From: CAIXPS01 sp034430115
GTDB lineage: Bacteria > Chloroflexota > Anaerolineae > J036 > Brachytrichaceae
Length of the DNA stretch: 64,000 nt
Direction of reading: 5' to 3'
Assembly (NCBI GenBank): GCA_034430115.1
Contig: DAOUFG010000090.1
Location: 4,018-68,017 of the forward strand
This document shows, piece by piece, positions 50,907-60,300 of this stretch. Numbering within the stretch: the first letter of the stretch is position 1; the number at the start of each line of letters is the position of its first letter. The notes under the pieces were generated by a model. The model did not search any database. It was not told the DNA's origin and worked only from the letters and a program-made list of their open reading frames with translations. The translations under genes and the position numbers were made by a program.

Positions 50907-51674
50907 ATGGGGCTGCAATTTCCGCATTATCAAGAGATTCGGCTTGGAAACTCACCTCTTGTCGAGGTGATCTGCCAGGTGCGTTTTCAGCCCATCCTGC
51001 GCATCGTCGATAGTGAGCCTAGCGAATTCCAGGACCGGATACGGCGTCGTTTTCCCGCTTTAGGGATTGGGCAGGGGGTCATTCTTCCCATTCTTCAACC
51101 TGGCGCTGCTGCACAGCCTCCAGAATTACAGCCCCGAGTCTATCGGTTCGCCACAGATGACAACAAAAGTTTCGTATCATTATCGGTAGACTTTTATGCA
51201 GTTTCTACCAATGATTATCATCATTGGGGTGAATTTGTAGATGATCTGGCGTTGGCTCATGCTGCAATAACAGACATTTATCAACCCAACTATGCCACCC
51301 GGATTGGGCTACGGTTTATCAACCGCCTCACGTTGGCTAATACCGGCTACAAAACTTTTGACGAAGTTCTCCTCATGCTGCGGCCTCAATTAACTTCTCA
51401 ATTGCATACGGAGGCTTGGGATGAGCCGGATGAAGCAGTGACCCAAACGGTGCTGGCTGATGGAAAAGGCAAACTAGCTTTAAGGACCGCCTTAGGGCGC
51501 GATCCCAGCAATCACGCGCCTTTCTTTGTGCTAGACTTTGACTACTTCGAAGAAGGTAAGATTGAGTTAGCTGACTTGATTGGACGCTGCCGCGACTATC
51601 ACGACATCACTTACGCCGCTTTCCGCTGGTGTTTTATCGATGAGGGGATGCGCGCGTTTCAACCGTTGAATTGA
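50907..51674 (+). CDS. TIGR04255-family protein
   Basis: A 255-residue protein. The N-terminus has the signature LGNSPLVEVICQVRFQPIL and, after a variable region, RFATDDNKSFVSLSVDFYAV, YATRIGLRFINRLTL and FFVLDFDYF, the pattern of the sporadic TIGR04255 family. Function of the family is unknown; members occur next to toxin, defence or plasmid genes. It is 80 bases after the ASCH gene, more AT-rich than it, and followed by a gene 14 bases on. Together with the two next genes it looks like a cassette placed inside the defence-type island. Confidence 0.82.
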   Translation: MGLQFPHYQEIRLGNSPLVEVICQVRFQPILRIVDSEPSEFQDRIRRRFPALGIGQGVILPILQPGAAAQPPELQPRVYRFATDDNKSFVSLSVDFYAVSTNDYHHWGEFVDDLALAHAAITDIYQPNYATRIGLRFINRLTLANTGYKTFDEVLLMLRPQLTSQLHTEAWDEPDEAVTQTVLADGKGKLALRTALGRDPSNHAPFFVLDFDYFEEGKIELADLIGRCRDYHDITYAAFRWCFIDEGMRAFQPLN

Positions 51675-51688
51675 GGAGAATGATAGAG

Positions 51689-52405
51689 ATGTTGCCTGCA
51701 ATTAGTATGCGTGAGACGAGCGCATGTTATGCAGCGTCTCTCAATCAATGGCGCGGCAATGGGCTTGCAGAGAGCTTGGCCGCTCGCCTGTATGTGGTGA
51801 TCCCGTGCAATGACACAAATAGTTCTGGCACCACGAAAAGAAGTGCCGGCCCGCGCCTCTTATCCGCCTGGCTGGATCGAGTGTGGGTCAACACGGGCAC
51901 AACTGCAACACCAGAAATTTATACGATCGCCACACCAACGAGTGCCGATTGGTCCAGCGCTATTGACAAGCCACTAGCACTGCTGGAAGCCGCTGCTGTG
52001 GCGGGCAATCTTGAGCAGTTCACCGCTGTTTTCCGGAGTATTGATTTGGCGAGTGCGCCGGAAAACGACATGGTTCACATTGCACAATTGGCGCTCAACT
52101 GTGGTGCAGCGACATTGGCGAGAGAGGCATGTGAGCAGGGCTTGAAGCGTTTTCCCAATAACAGGGGGTTGGGTAAGATGCAAACCATTTTCGCGCCGCC
52201 ACGAATAACAATCAGTACACGACAACCCTCCACCGGCACGCGCGCCAATACACAGTGGTTGGCTGACCATGGCGATGCCTACCGCGGCAAATGGGTCGCT
52301 TTACGCGCGGGAGAGTTGGTTGCCGTTGCGAATTCAGTCGATGCGTTATTGAAAATAACGGGGGACGTAAAAGGAACAGGTATCTTTATTACGCCCATCC
52401 ATTAA
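51689..52405 (+). CDS. Protein with C-terminal DUF5678-like domain
   Basis: A 238-residue protein. GAGGAG lies 10 bases before ATG 51689; earlier starts (51671, 51680) are less well spaced. The last ~45 residues (WLADHGDAYRGKWVALRAGELVAVAN, then TGIFITPIH) match a DUF5678-like pattern, in which a GKWVAL core recurs. The first 190 residues (for example LSAWLDRVWVNTGTTATP, REACEQGLKRFPNNRGL) are not recognised; the end of that part may be helical. Its stop TAA overlaps the next gene's ATG (TAATG), so the two are translationally coupled. Confidence 0.72.
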   Translation: MLPAISMRETSACYAASLNQWRGNGLAESLAARLYVVIPCNDTNSSGTTKRSAGPRLLSAWLDRVWVNTGTTATPEIYTIATPTSADWSSAIDKPLALLEAAAVAGNLEQFTAVFRSIDLASAPENDMVHIAQLALNCGAATLAREACEQGLKRFPNNRGLGKMQTIFAPPRITISTRQPSTGTRANTQWLADHGDAYRGKWVALRAGELVAVANSVDALLKITGDVKGTGIFITPIH

Positions 52406-52860
52406 TGACACTTCTCTTCAACGATCATACAGCCTTTGCTCACGGCGCGGTGAAGTATGCCTATCGGCCTGCAACGGAAAATGACCGGACGAATCGCATC
52501 ATCATCCCGGTCGAGATTGAGTCTATCCAGACCTATGCCGTTGTCGATACGGGTGCGCCATACGTAGTGTGCGCCCCAGAGATTGTGCTGCCCCTTGGGT
52601 TGGGTGTCGCCTCGCGCTTGTCTTCGACGGTATTGCAGATCAGGGGTATGGAGGTCCGGGGAGACCTTTATCGATTAACCCTGAAGTTGATCGCTGAACA
52701 AGGCGAATCAATCGATGTGGAGGCGACCGTGTTCGTGCCCGGGGTCAATGAGTGGCCGGCCAATTTGCCATCCTTCATCGGTTTGAATGAATGTATGGAT
52801 CGGATACGCATCGCGATAGATCCAGCAGAAGAAATGTTTTATTTTGGGTCATTGAACTGA
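52405..52860 (+). CDS. Retropepsin-like aspartyl protease
   Basis: A 151-residue protein, starting at the ATG that overlaps the previous stop. The motif AVVDTGAPYVV carries the catalytic Asp-Thr-Gly, and the second hallmark (hydrophobic-hydrophobic-Gly) is LPSFIGLNEC. Such single-domain proteases dimerise like retroviral protease. Pairs of a DUF5678-like gene and a retropepsin-like gene recur in bacterial genomes in my memory, but their job is unknown. The frame extends upstream to 52291 without a sensible start. It lies 55 bases before the DUF1156 methylase. Confidence 0.82.
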   Translation: MTLLFNDHTAFAHGAVKYAYRPATENDRTNRIIIPVEIESIQTYAVVDTGAPYVVCAPEIVLPLGLGVASRLSSTVLQIRGMEVRGDLYRLTLKLIAEQGESIDVEATVFVPGVNEWPANLPSFIGLNECMDRIRIAIDPAEEMFYFGSLN

Positions 52861-52915
52861 CCTGGGCGTGGGGAAGCTGCCCGCTATTGGGTGAAATGTA
52901 CTTTGAAGGTTCTCT

Positions 52916-55891
52916 ATGTGCAGTGACACTCTTATGACTAATCCACCCCTCCTGATTGAAAACTGGTTGCCCATTGACGCCATCGGTGCCGAAAGTAAGC
53001 GTGAGCGTGGCGCCAGCAGTGCGCTACCCCCACTCTATTTTTTGCATGTGTGGTGGGCACGCCGGCCACTGACTACCAGCCGCGCCGCTATCCTGGCCAG
53101 TGTGCTCCCGCAATGGTCACCGGACTGGCCTGCGAAGCTGCATGAGAAGTTCCCAAATGAAAAGACCTACCAGCAGTGGTTCAGTTATCTCATCGGCATA
53201 CGGGGGGACCCGGTCAATGGCCGGAAGCTTGTGGACTGGGCTAAAGCAAGGGGCATCCAGCTCGACTCAAATCCCTATGGCGGTGCGCCACGTGCCTTCA
53301 CAGTAAATCCCTCTGCCGATGACTTGCAGACGATGGGAGACCTGTTCGAATACACCTGGGGCACGCGTGAACTAAGTGTGCTCGACCCATTTGCCGGTGG
53401 CGGCTCCATTCCCTTTGAAGCCTTGCGTTATGGCTTCACCACGATTGCCAATGACCTGAACCCGGTGGCAGCGGTCATCCTGAAAGCGACGCTCGACTAT
53501 CCGGCACGCTTTGGCCCTTCATTGGCAGAAGATCTTCGCAAGTGGGGCAATGAGTGGGCAAAAAAGGTGAAAGAGAAGCTGGAGCCTTATTTCCCAAAGC
53601 AGCTCAACGAGAGCATCTTCGCCTACCTGTGGGCGCGCACGGTAGCCTGCCCGACCACCGGCAAACCTGTGCCGCTCAGCCCAAACTGGTGGTTGCGCAC
53701 AGGCAGCGACCCGGTGGCGGTGAAGCTAATCGCCGAGGAAGGCATGGACCGGCCGCAATTTGAAATTGTCACGGGCAAACAGGCAACGCTCGCCAACCCA
53801 GACGTGGGTACGATCACGCGCGGTGTGGGCCGTTCGCCGTGGACTGGCGAAACGATCTCCGGCGACTACATCAAGGCCGAGGCACAGGCCGGACGCATGG
53901 AGCAGATGTTGTATGCCGTGGCAATCAAGAAGTCGGGTGGCTTCGGCTTCCGTGCCCCGACGCCGGAGGACCTTGAGGCGGTGCGTTGTGCGGAAGAAGC
54001 ACTGGCGAAGAAAAAGCCTGAGTGGATTGCGAAAGGCATCATTCCCACTGAGGAAATCCCTGACGGCAATAAGACATCTGAATTGAGACGCTATGGCATG
54101 TTTCAGTGGAAAGATGTTTTCACTCCGCGCCAATTACTTGTATTGGGTACATATCTTGAGTGCTTACATCAACTCTCAGAAGAGCTTCATGATGAGACAG
54201 TAGGGAATCAAAAATCCACAATGCTTCAAGATAGAGCAAATGCAATAACATCCTACTTGGCGATTGCTCTGAGTAAATGTCCAAACTACAATGCGCGGAT
54301 AGCAAGTTGGCACGCACCCAGAGCAGTAATGCGAAGTGTCTTTGACCGTCATGACTTTGCGTTCGCTTGGTCACACGGCGAGTTTGATGGAGCCAGTAAC
54401 TTGTTACCTTGGGCGATTAACCAAATTGTAGATGCCTATAAGGGAATGGCAGAATTATCAGCGCCAGCACAAGCAACACTTCAACAGGCTCATGTTAAGC
54501 TGGCAAAAGACCGGTCAAAAATTACTCGAGGGTCAGCTATTACTTTGTCTGAGTGTTCAGATAATAGCATTGTAAATATCACAGTCGATCCGCCGTATTA
54601 CGACAATGTCCAATATGCCGAACTCTCCGACTTCTTCTACGTTTGGCTGAAACGCAGCGTGGGACATCTGTTTCCCGAGTTCTTCCGCGATGAACTGACC
54701 AACAAAGATGACGAAGCTGTCGCCAATCCTGCTCGCTTCGAGAGCATGGGGCGTAAGAAGAAAGAACTGGCAGAGCACGACTATCAACTGAAGATGGCGG
54801 CCGCCTTCCGCGAGATGTACCGCGTCCTGCGTCCAGATGGAGCCCTAACGGTGATGTTTACCCACAAGCGCGTGGAAGCGTGGGATACGCTGGCATCAGC
54901 GTTGATCGGCGCGGGGTTCACTATTAAGGCTTCATGGCCAGTGCATACCGAAAGTGAACACAGCCTGCACCAGGCCAAGAAGAACGCCGCATCCTCCACA
55001 ATTCTTCTGGTCTGCCGTAAGCGTCAAGAGAAGGGAGAGCGGGAGCAGGCTGCCTGGTGGGACGATTTGAAACCCATTGTCCGCAGAACAGCACGTGTGG
55101 AGGCGGAGAAATTCGCCGCGCAGGGGATCGGTGGTGCCGACCTGTATATCAGCACTTTCGGCCCCACGCTGAGCATCATCTCTGAGCATTGGCCAGTATT
55201 GACCAGCGAAACCGACCCCAAGACGGGCCAACCCAAGCCGTTACGCCCCGAAATCGCATTGGATCTGGCGCGCGAGGAAGTGGTACGCTTGCGCAAGCAG
55301 GGTCTCCTGCTGGGTCGCGATGTGCAGTTCGACCCGGTGACTGACTGGTACCTGATGGCTTGGGATTCCTACGGCGCCGAACAGTTCCCCTACGATGAAG
55401 CACGCAAGCTAGCCATCGCGCTGGGTCTGGACCTGGAGCACACCCTCATGCAGACGGAGCGACTGATTACCAAGAAGGGCGAATTCGTGGTGCTGCAAGC
55501 GCCGGCCCTGCGCCGCCGTAAGGGCATGGTGGACGATACGCTCACGTCCTTTGAGTATCTCATCGACGCGGTGCACACGGCGATGATGGTGTATGACGAG
55601 GATGGCTCCGGCGCATGCGATGTGTTCCTGCGTAATACTGGGCTGAAGAACGACGGTGCGTTTAAAGCCTGCCTGCAGGCGCTGATCAATGCCATCCCAA
55701 GGTCGCGAGTGAAGGGCAAGTTCGTGCGTCCCGAAGCAGAGATGTTGGAGAATATGCGCCTGGCATTCTTCGATGATCTGCAAGCGCCGGTGGAGCCGGG
55801 GCCTCCTGCGCTGCCAGCGAAACAGATGGGATTGGGAGAGGGGTTTAACGAGGAAGAGGGAAGTGAGGAGGAAGAAGGCGAAGAGGGGTAA
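52916..55891 (+). CDS. DUF1156 adenine-specific DNA methylase (PglX-like)
   Basis: A 991-residue N6-adenine DNA methyltransferase. The N-terminal WWARRPL block is diagnostic of DUF1156. SAM motif I is DPFAGGGSIP (near 158) and the catalytic DPPY is in TVDPPYYDNVQY (near 558). Later come MYRVLRPDGALTVMFTHK and a C-terminal region ending in an acidic GEGFNEEEGSEEEEGEEG tail. BREX type 3 PglX is a DUF1156 protein, so self-DNA marking is the likely role. About 520 bases (54070-54590) are visibly AT-rich: one 60-base line at 54181 is 38% GC against 50-52% in lines before and after. ATG 52916 or 52934 could start it. Confidence 0.92.
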   Translation: MCSDTLMTNPPLLIENWLPIDAIGAESKRERGASSALPPLYFLHVWWARRPLTTSRAAILASVLPQWSPDWPAKLHEKFPNEKTYQQWFSYLIGIRGDPVNGRKLVDWAKARGIQLDSNPYGGAPRAFTVNPSADDLQTMGDLFEYTWGTRELSVLDPFAGGGSIPFEALRYGFTTIANDLNPVAAVILKATLDYPARFGPSLAEDLRKWGNEWAKKVKEKLEPYFPKQLNESIFAYLWARTVACPTTGKPVPLSPNWWLRTGSDPVAVKLIAEEGMDRPQFEIVTGKQATLANPDVGTITRGVGRSPWTGETISGDYIKAEAQAGRMEQMLYAVAIKKSGGFGFRAPTPEDLEAVRCAEEALAKKKPEWIAKGIIPTEEIPDGNKTSELRRYGMFQWKDVFTPRQLLVLGTYLECLHQLSEELHDETVGNQKSTMLQDRANAITSYLAIALSKCPNYNARIASWHAPRAVMRSVFDRHDFAFAWSHGEFDGASNLLPWAINQIVDAYKGMAELSAPAQATLQQAHVKLAKDRSKITRGSAITLSECSDNSIVNITVDPPYYDNVQYAELSDFFYVWLKRSVGHLFPEFFRDELTNKDDEAVANPARFESMGRKKKELAEHDYQLKMAAAFREMYRVLRPDGALTVMFTHKRVEAWDTLASALIGAGFTIKASWPVHTESEHSLHQAKKNAASSTILLVCRKRQEKGEREQAAWWDDLKPIVRRTARVEAEKFAAQGIGGADLYISTFGPTLSIISEHWPVLTSETDPKTGQPKPLRPEIALDLAREEVVRLRKQGLLLGRDVQFDPVTDWYLMAWDSYGAEQFPYDEARKLAIALGLDLEHTLMQTERLITKKGEFVVLQAPALRRRKGMVDDTLTSFEYLIDAVHTAMMVYDEDGSGACDVFLRNTGLKNDGAFKACLQALINAIPRSRVKGKFVRPEAEMLENMRLAFFDDLQAPVEPGPPALPAKQMGLGEGFNEEEGSEEEEGEEG

Positions 55892-55894
55892 ACC

Positions 55895-56128
55895 ATGCCT
55901 TTAGCGCAACGAATTCGCCAGTGTGTTCTGGAAGGTTGGATTGAACCCGCACGGCAGACAAGCCAGCAGCAGGTGTCTGTCCGCGCGGCGGCCGTTCATG
56001 AGCGGCTCAATTTGAGCAACCGTTACCCAGCTGTTTGCGAAGCACTTGATACTGACCTTTCCCTTGATCAAGCCAAAGTCACGCTCATCGAGCGGCATGG
56101 TTCTCGGCTGAGTAGCACAGTAGAGTAG
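55895..56128 (+). CDS. Small protein downstream of the methylase
   Basis: A 77-residue frame starting 4 bases after the methylase stop (GTAAACC ATG), so it is probably co-translated. It is basic at the start (LAQRIRQCVLEGW), with RAAAVHERLNLSNRYPAVCEAL and a C-terminal LIERHGSRLSS. I do not recognise a family. Small partner proteins are common between the methylase and helicase genes of such clusters. Confidence 0.62.
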   Translation: MPLAQRIRQCVLEGWIEPARQTSQQQVSVRAAAVHERLNLSNRYPAVCEALDTDLSLDQAKVTLIERHGSRLSSTVE

Positions 56129-56198
56129 GTATTTGGCGTCGATTGAGCGGCTCGCAATTTTGATATGCCAATAAGTTTGACGTGGTGGGACAAATAGC

Positions 56199-57302
56199 AT
56201 GAAAAAAGGTTCAACATTGGCTAAGCGAACCATCCTATACTACCCGACGATTGGACTTCCTAGGAACGCCTGGTTGGGCCAAGCACTTCTTTACTGGGAT
56301 CAAGTATCCTCAATTGTGCCTCATAGCTACATGTATGATTGGCCGGCGGATCGATTCAGTCAAATGCTTCGACAGCTGGAGCAGGAAGGCGAGTACCGGC
56401 CCATTTATTCAGACGCGCTAATGTATGAGCACACAAATGTTAGTGAGCAGTTTGCTCATGAATTAGAAACGATTCTAGACTCTCGAGCTTATATGTCCAG
56501 GCGTCGCAGGTCATCTTCTACTGTTTCATATAGGTTGCATCACGACAAGTTTATAAGCCTGAAGGTATATAAGATTCTAGAGACGCGTGGGTTAGTACGA
56601 CCAAATCAAGATAACGAACGGGATACTGAATGGATAAGCTGTGAGCAAACTGCCGCGCGAGTATATATGGCGCTACTCGCAAGATTTTTCGCGGATATGG
56701 ACCAGGGTTACACGGTTCCAGGAACCGATTCACTCGCGACTGAACAATTAGTCGACGCGGCGGGTTCGGAAACGGAAGGGACACAAACATCGTGTTGCAC
56801 GATGAAGCTGCACAATCTCCTTCCTACCCCGCGGGCAGACGTATCACTGGAGGAGATAATCGCTTTCAAGCGGAAGAGACGTGATGAATTGCTAACCTTC
56901 AGAAAGTGCTTGGACGATTACCAGAAACAATTACAGCAAGTACACAATAACAATGAAATCCAGTTGATTAATGTCCAGTTCAGGGAACAACTCGAACAAG
57001 CTTTTTGTGATCTCATGGCTACTCTCTCCGAAGCAAAATTACTGCGGAGACTTGACACGTTACGTGTGTTACTAACGATGTCTGCTCCGAGCATAGTTGG
57101 TGTTGCCTATAGCTTACTGACTGGGACATCTCCAGTAGCTAGTACCCCAATAGAATTTCAAGTGCTGGGGATGGCGGCAGTCGGTGCCCTGGAAGTTGGC
57201 ATACAACGTATACGAAAGCGTCAAGATGAACGCATGTTGATGCGCCAGACCCCTTTTGCCTACATCTACTTGGCGCAGCAGCAGGGACTAATCTTTAAAT
57301 GA
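56199..57302 (+). CDS. DUF6236-like protein
   Basis: A 367-residue protein whose start RTILYYPTIGLPRNAWLGQA continues into LLYWDQVSSIVPHSYM, the pattern of the DUF6236 family in my memory. A basic segment (SYMSRRRRSSS-like YMSRRRRSSS), a helical middle (LTFRKCLDDYQKQLQQVH) and two hydrophobic C-terminal stretches (TMSAPSIVGVAYSLLTG, EFQVLGMAAVGALEVG) follow. It could be membrane-associated, which would suit a toxic effector or a sensor. It overlaps the helicase gene by 4 bases. It is AT-richer than the helicase. Confidence 0.72.
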   Translation: MKKGSTLAKRTILYYPTIGLPRNAWLGQALLYWDQVSSIVPHSYMYDWPADRFSQMLRQLEQEGEYRPIYSDALMYEHTNVSEQFAHELETILDSRAYMSRRRRSSSTVSYRLHHDKFISLKVYKILETRGLVRPNQDNERDTEWISCEQTAARVYMALLARFFADMDQGYTVPGTDSLATEQLVDAAGSETEGTQTSCCTMKLHNLLPTPRADVSLEEIIAFKRKRRDELLTFRKCLDDYQKQLQQVHNNNEIQLINVQFREQLEQAFCDLMATLSEAKLLRRLDTLRVLLTMSAPSIVGVAYSLLTGTSPVASTPIEFQVLGMAAVGALEVGIQRIRKRQDERMLMRQTPFAYIYLAQQQGLIFK

Positions 57303-60300
57303 CCCCATCACTGTGCCACCATTCATTTATGATCTATTACGGGCCCGCTGACGACCCGCTGAACAGCTTCTACATCCCGGCGCTGTCGGCCAGCGTGCGC
57401 TACGACCGCAGCGCCGGCTTCTTCAGCTCTTCGGCGCTGGCAGTGGCAGCAGCCGGCGTTGCGCGATTGATCCAGAACGACGGGCGCATGCGGCTGTTGG
57501 TGGGCGCGCAACTTGACGCCGATGATGTAGATGCCATCAGCAAGGGCTATGACTTGCGTGAGCGTGTCACCGAGAGGTTGCTACAGCATTTCGCTGATCC
57601 GCAAGATGCACTGCTCCGGCGACGCCTGGAAGTGCTGGCCTGGATGGTCGCCGAGGGTAGGCTGGAGATCAAGGTCGTACTGCCGCGTGATGAACGGGGT
57701 CTGCCTATCCCGGCCTTCCAGGCTCAGGATTACTATCATCCCAAGTTTGGCATCTTCACTGATGCCGAGGGAAACCGCATTGCCTTCTCCGGCAGCGTGA
57801 ACGAATCTGAGACAGCCTGGCGTAAGAATTATGAGACGTTCTCTGTTTATTTCTCCTGGAATGAGACCCAGGCATACCTTGCGCATGTGGCGAATAACTT
57901 TGATCGGCTGTGGCACGGCGAGGAATCCGACTGGATCGCACTCGATATCCCGCAAGCCGTGCGTGAGCAGTTACTAAAGTACCGGCCTGACCAGGCGCCA
58001 GCACGAGACCCTCTGGAACCTCAGCCAGAGAGGAAAGTGGACGATGCAGCGGAAGTACTAGCGTGCGAGCCCACCCAACGCGAGCGCATCCTGTTCCAGT
58101 TCGTGCGCGACGCGCCATACCTTTCCCGCGCATCCGCTATTGCAGCCGCGACGTCTGCTATCTCTCCTTGGCCGCACCAGATGCGAGTGGCAGACGCAGT
58201 GATGGAGCGTTACCCCGACCGTGCCATGCTGTCAGATGAGGTCGGGCTGGGTAAAACCATCGAAGCTGGTCTGGTCATCCGCCAATTGGTCCTCTCCGGA
58301 AGGGTGAAGCGTTGTTTGATCCTGGCGCCAAAGTCTGTGTTGAAGCAGTGGCAAGAAGAACTCTACGAAAAGTTCGTGCTCAATATTCCCCGTTATGACG
58401 CCGGTTCAGTATGGGACGCGTTTGGCCAGGAGCAGGATGGCTTGGTCAATAACCTGTGGGACGACTTTGATTTACTTCTGGTGGGCAGCCAGTTAGCCAA
58501 ACGTGCGGACCGCCGGAAGGAAATCCTGGCGGCCAAGCCTTGGGACCTGATCGTGGTTGACGAAGCACACCACGCGCGGCGGCGTGATTTCAAGGAACGC
58601 ATCTACCGCCCCAATCGTCTGTTGAGCCTTCTAAACGAACTGAATGCCCAGAATAAGGCGGCCAGCATGCTGCTGCTGACAGCGACGCCGATGCAGGTGC
58701 ATCCGTTGGAAGTCTGGGATCTGCTCACTGTGTTAGGAATGGGCGGGCGCTGGGGAGCGGATGAGGACAACTTCCTGGCCTTTTTCGCCGAGTTACGCAA
58801 GCCGTTCAAGGACATCGACTGGTCACTGGTCTACACCCTCGTGAAGGACTACCTGGACACCGGCGGTCAAATTGACCCAACCTTCAAGACGCACGTCAGC
58901 GCAGAGGTCGGGCCTGTGAAGTGGGCCGTTCTTGAAGATTTGTTGAAATATCCCGATCGCTCGAATCAGTTGCTAGCACAACTAGGGACGCGTGCTCAAC
59001 CCTACGTTAAAGAATTGGCTCATCATCACACACCGCTCAATCGGTACATATTCCGCAACACGCGATCATTACTGCGGGAGTATCAGAAGCGCGGAATTTT
59101 GCACGAGAACGTGCCCTACCGGGAGCCCGAGTTGAAGCGCGTCCCCATGCGTGACGATGAGCAGGTACTCTACACGCGCATCGAAGACTATATCTCACAC
59201 TTCTACCAGAAGTACGAAAATGAGCGGCGTGGACTGGGATTCGTCATGACGGTGTATCGCCGCCGGCTGACCAGTAGCTTCTACGCCGTGCGTAAGAGCC
59301 TCGAACGTCGCAGGGATTGGTTGCGCGGCGTGATCCCATCTGATGCAGTCTACGACAACGACGACGTCGAGCAGGAGGAACTGGAGCAAGATGTCTCAGA
59401 GGAGGGCGTGGTCGATCCTAATGGCCGCGAGCGGTTTAAGGCCGAGTTAGCTTACGTAGACGACTTTCTCCACGAGTTGCGCAGCCTGAGCGCCGCCGAC
59501 TCCAAGCTGGAATGGTTGAAAGCCGAGTTGCAGCAGACCTTCAAACAACGCCCGACCGTTCTGGTCTTTACTCAATATACCGATACGATGGACTACCTGC
59601 GCGACCAGCTGATTGATGTCTATGGCAGTCAGGTGGCCTGTTACTCGGGGCGCGGAGGGGAGGTATGGAATGGCATCGCCTGGGTCGTGACGACCAAGGA
59701 GGCAGTGAAGAACGCTTTCGCCAAAGGTGAGGTGAGTGTGCTGCTGTGTACTGAGTCGGCCAGTGAAGGCCTGAACTTGCAAACCTGTGGCGTGCTCATC
59801 AACTATGACATGCCCTGGAACCCTATGCGGGTGGAGCAGCGCATTGGCCGTATCGACCGCATTGGTCAGAAGTACGACACAGCGTGGGTCTCGAACTACT
59901 TCTATCGTGACACGATTGAGGATCTGATCTATCAGCGCCTGGCGGATCGCATCGATTGGTTCGAGGTAGTTGTCGGCGACTTGCAACCGATCCTGGCCGA
60001 GGTGGGCGAGGTCACTCGCCGGCTGGCAATGTTGCCCGCATCGGAGCGGGAAGCCCAGTTGGAACGCGAGATCGCCGAATTGCGCAAGCGCCTGCAGAAC
60101 AAAGAAGTCGAATCGTTGAACCTTGATCAGTATGTCAACGTGGATGACTATCAGCCCGGGCCGGCATCGCCCGTTACCCTGATCGATCTTCAGCAGTTGC
60201 TCGTTTCCTCACAAGCGACTGGATACCTGTTCAAACCACACCCCGACATACCCGACGCTTATCTGCTCATCTGGGGCGGAACGACATGGCCGGTCACCTT

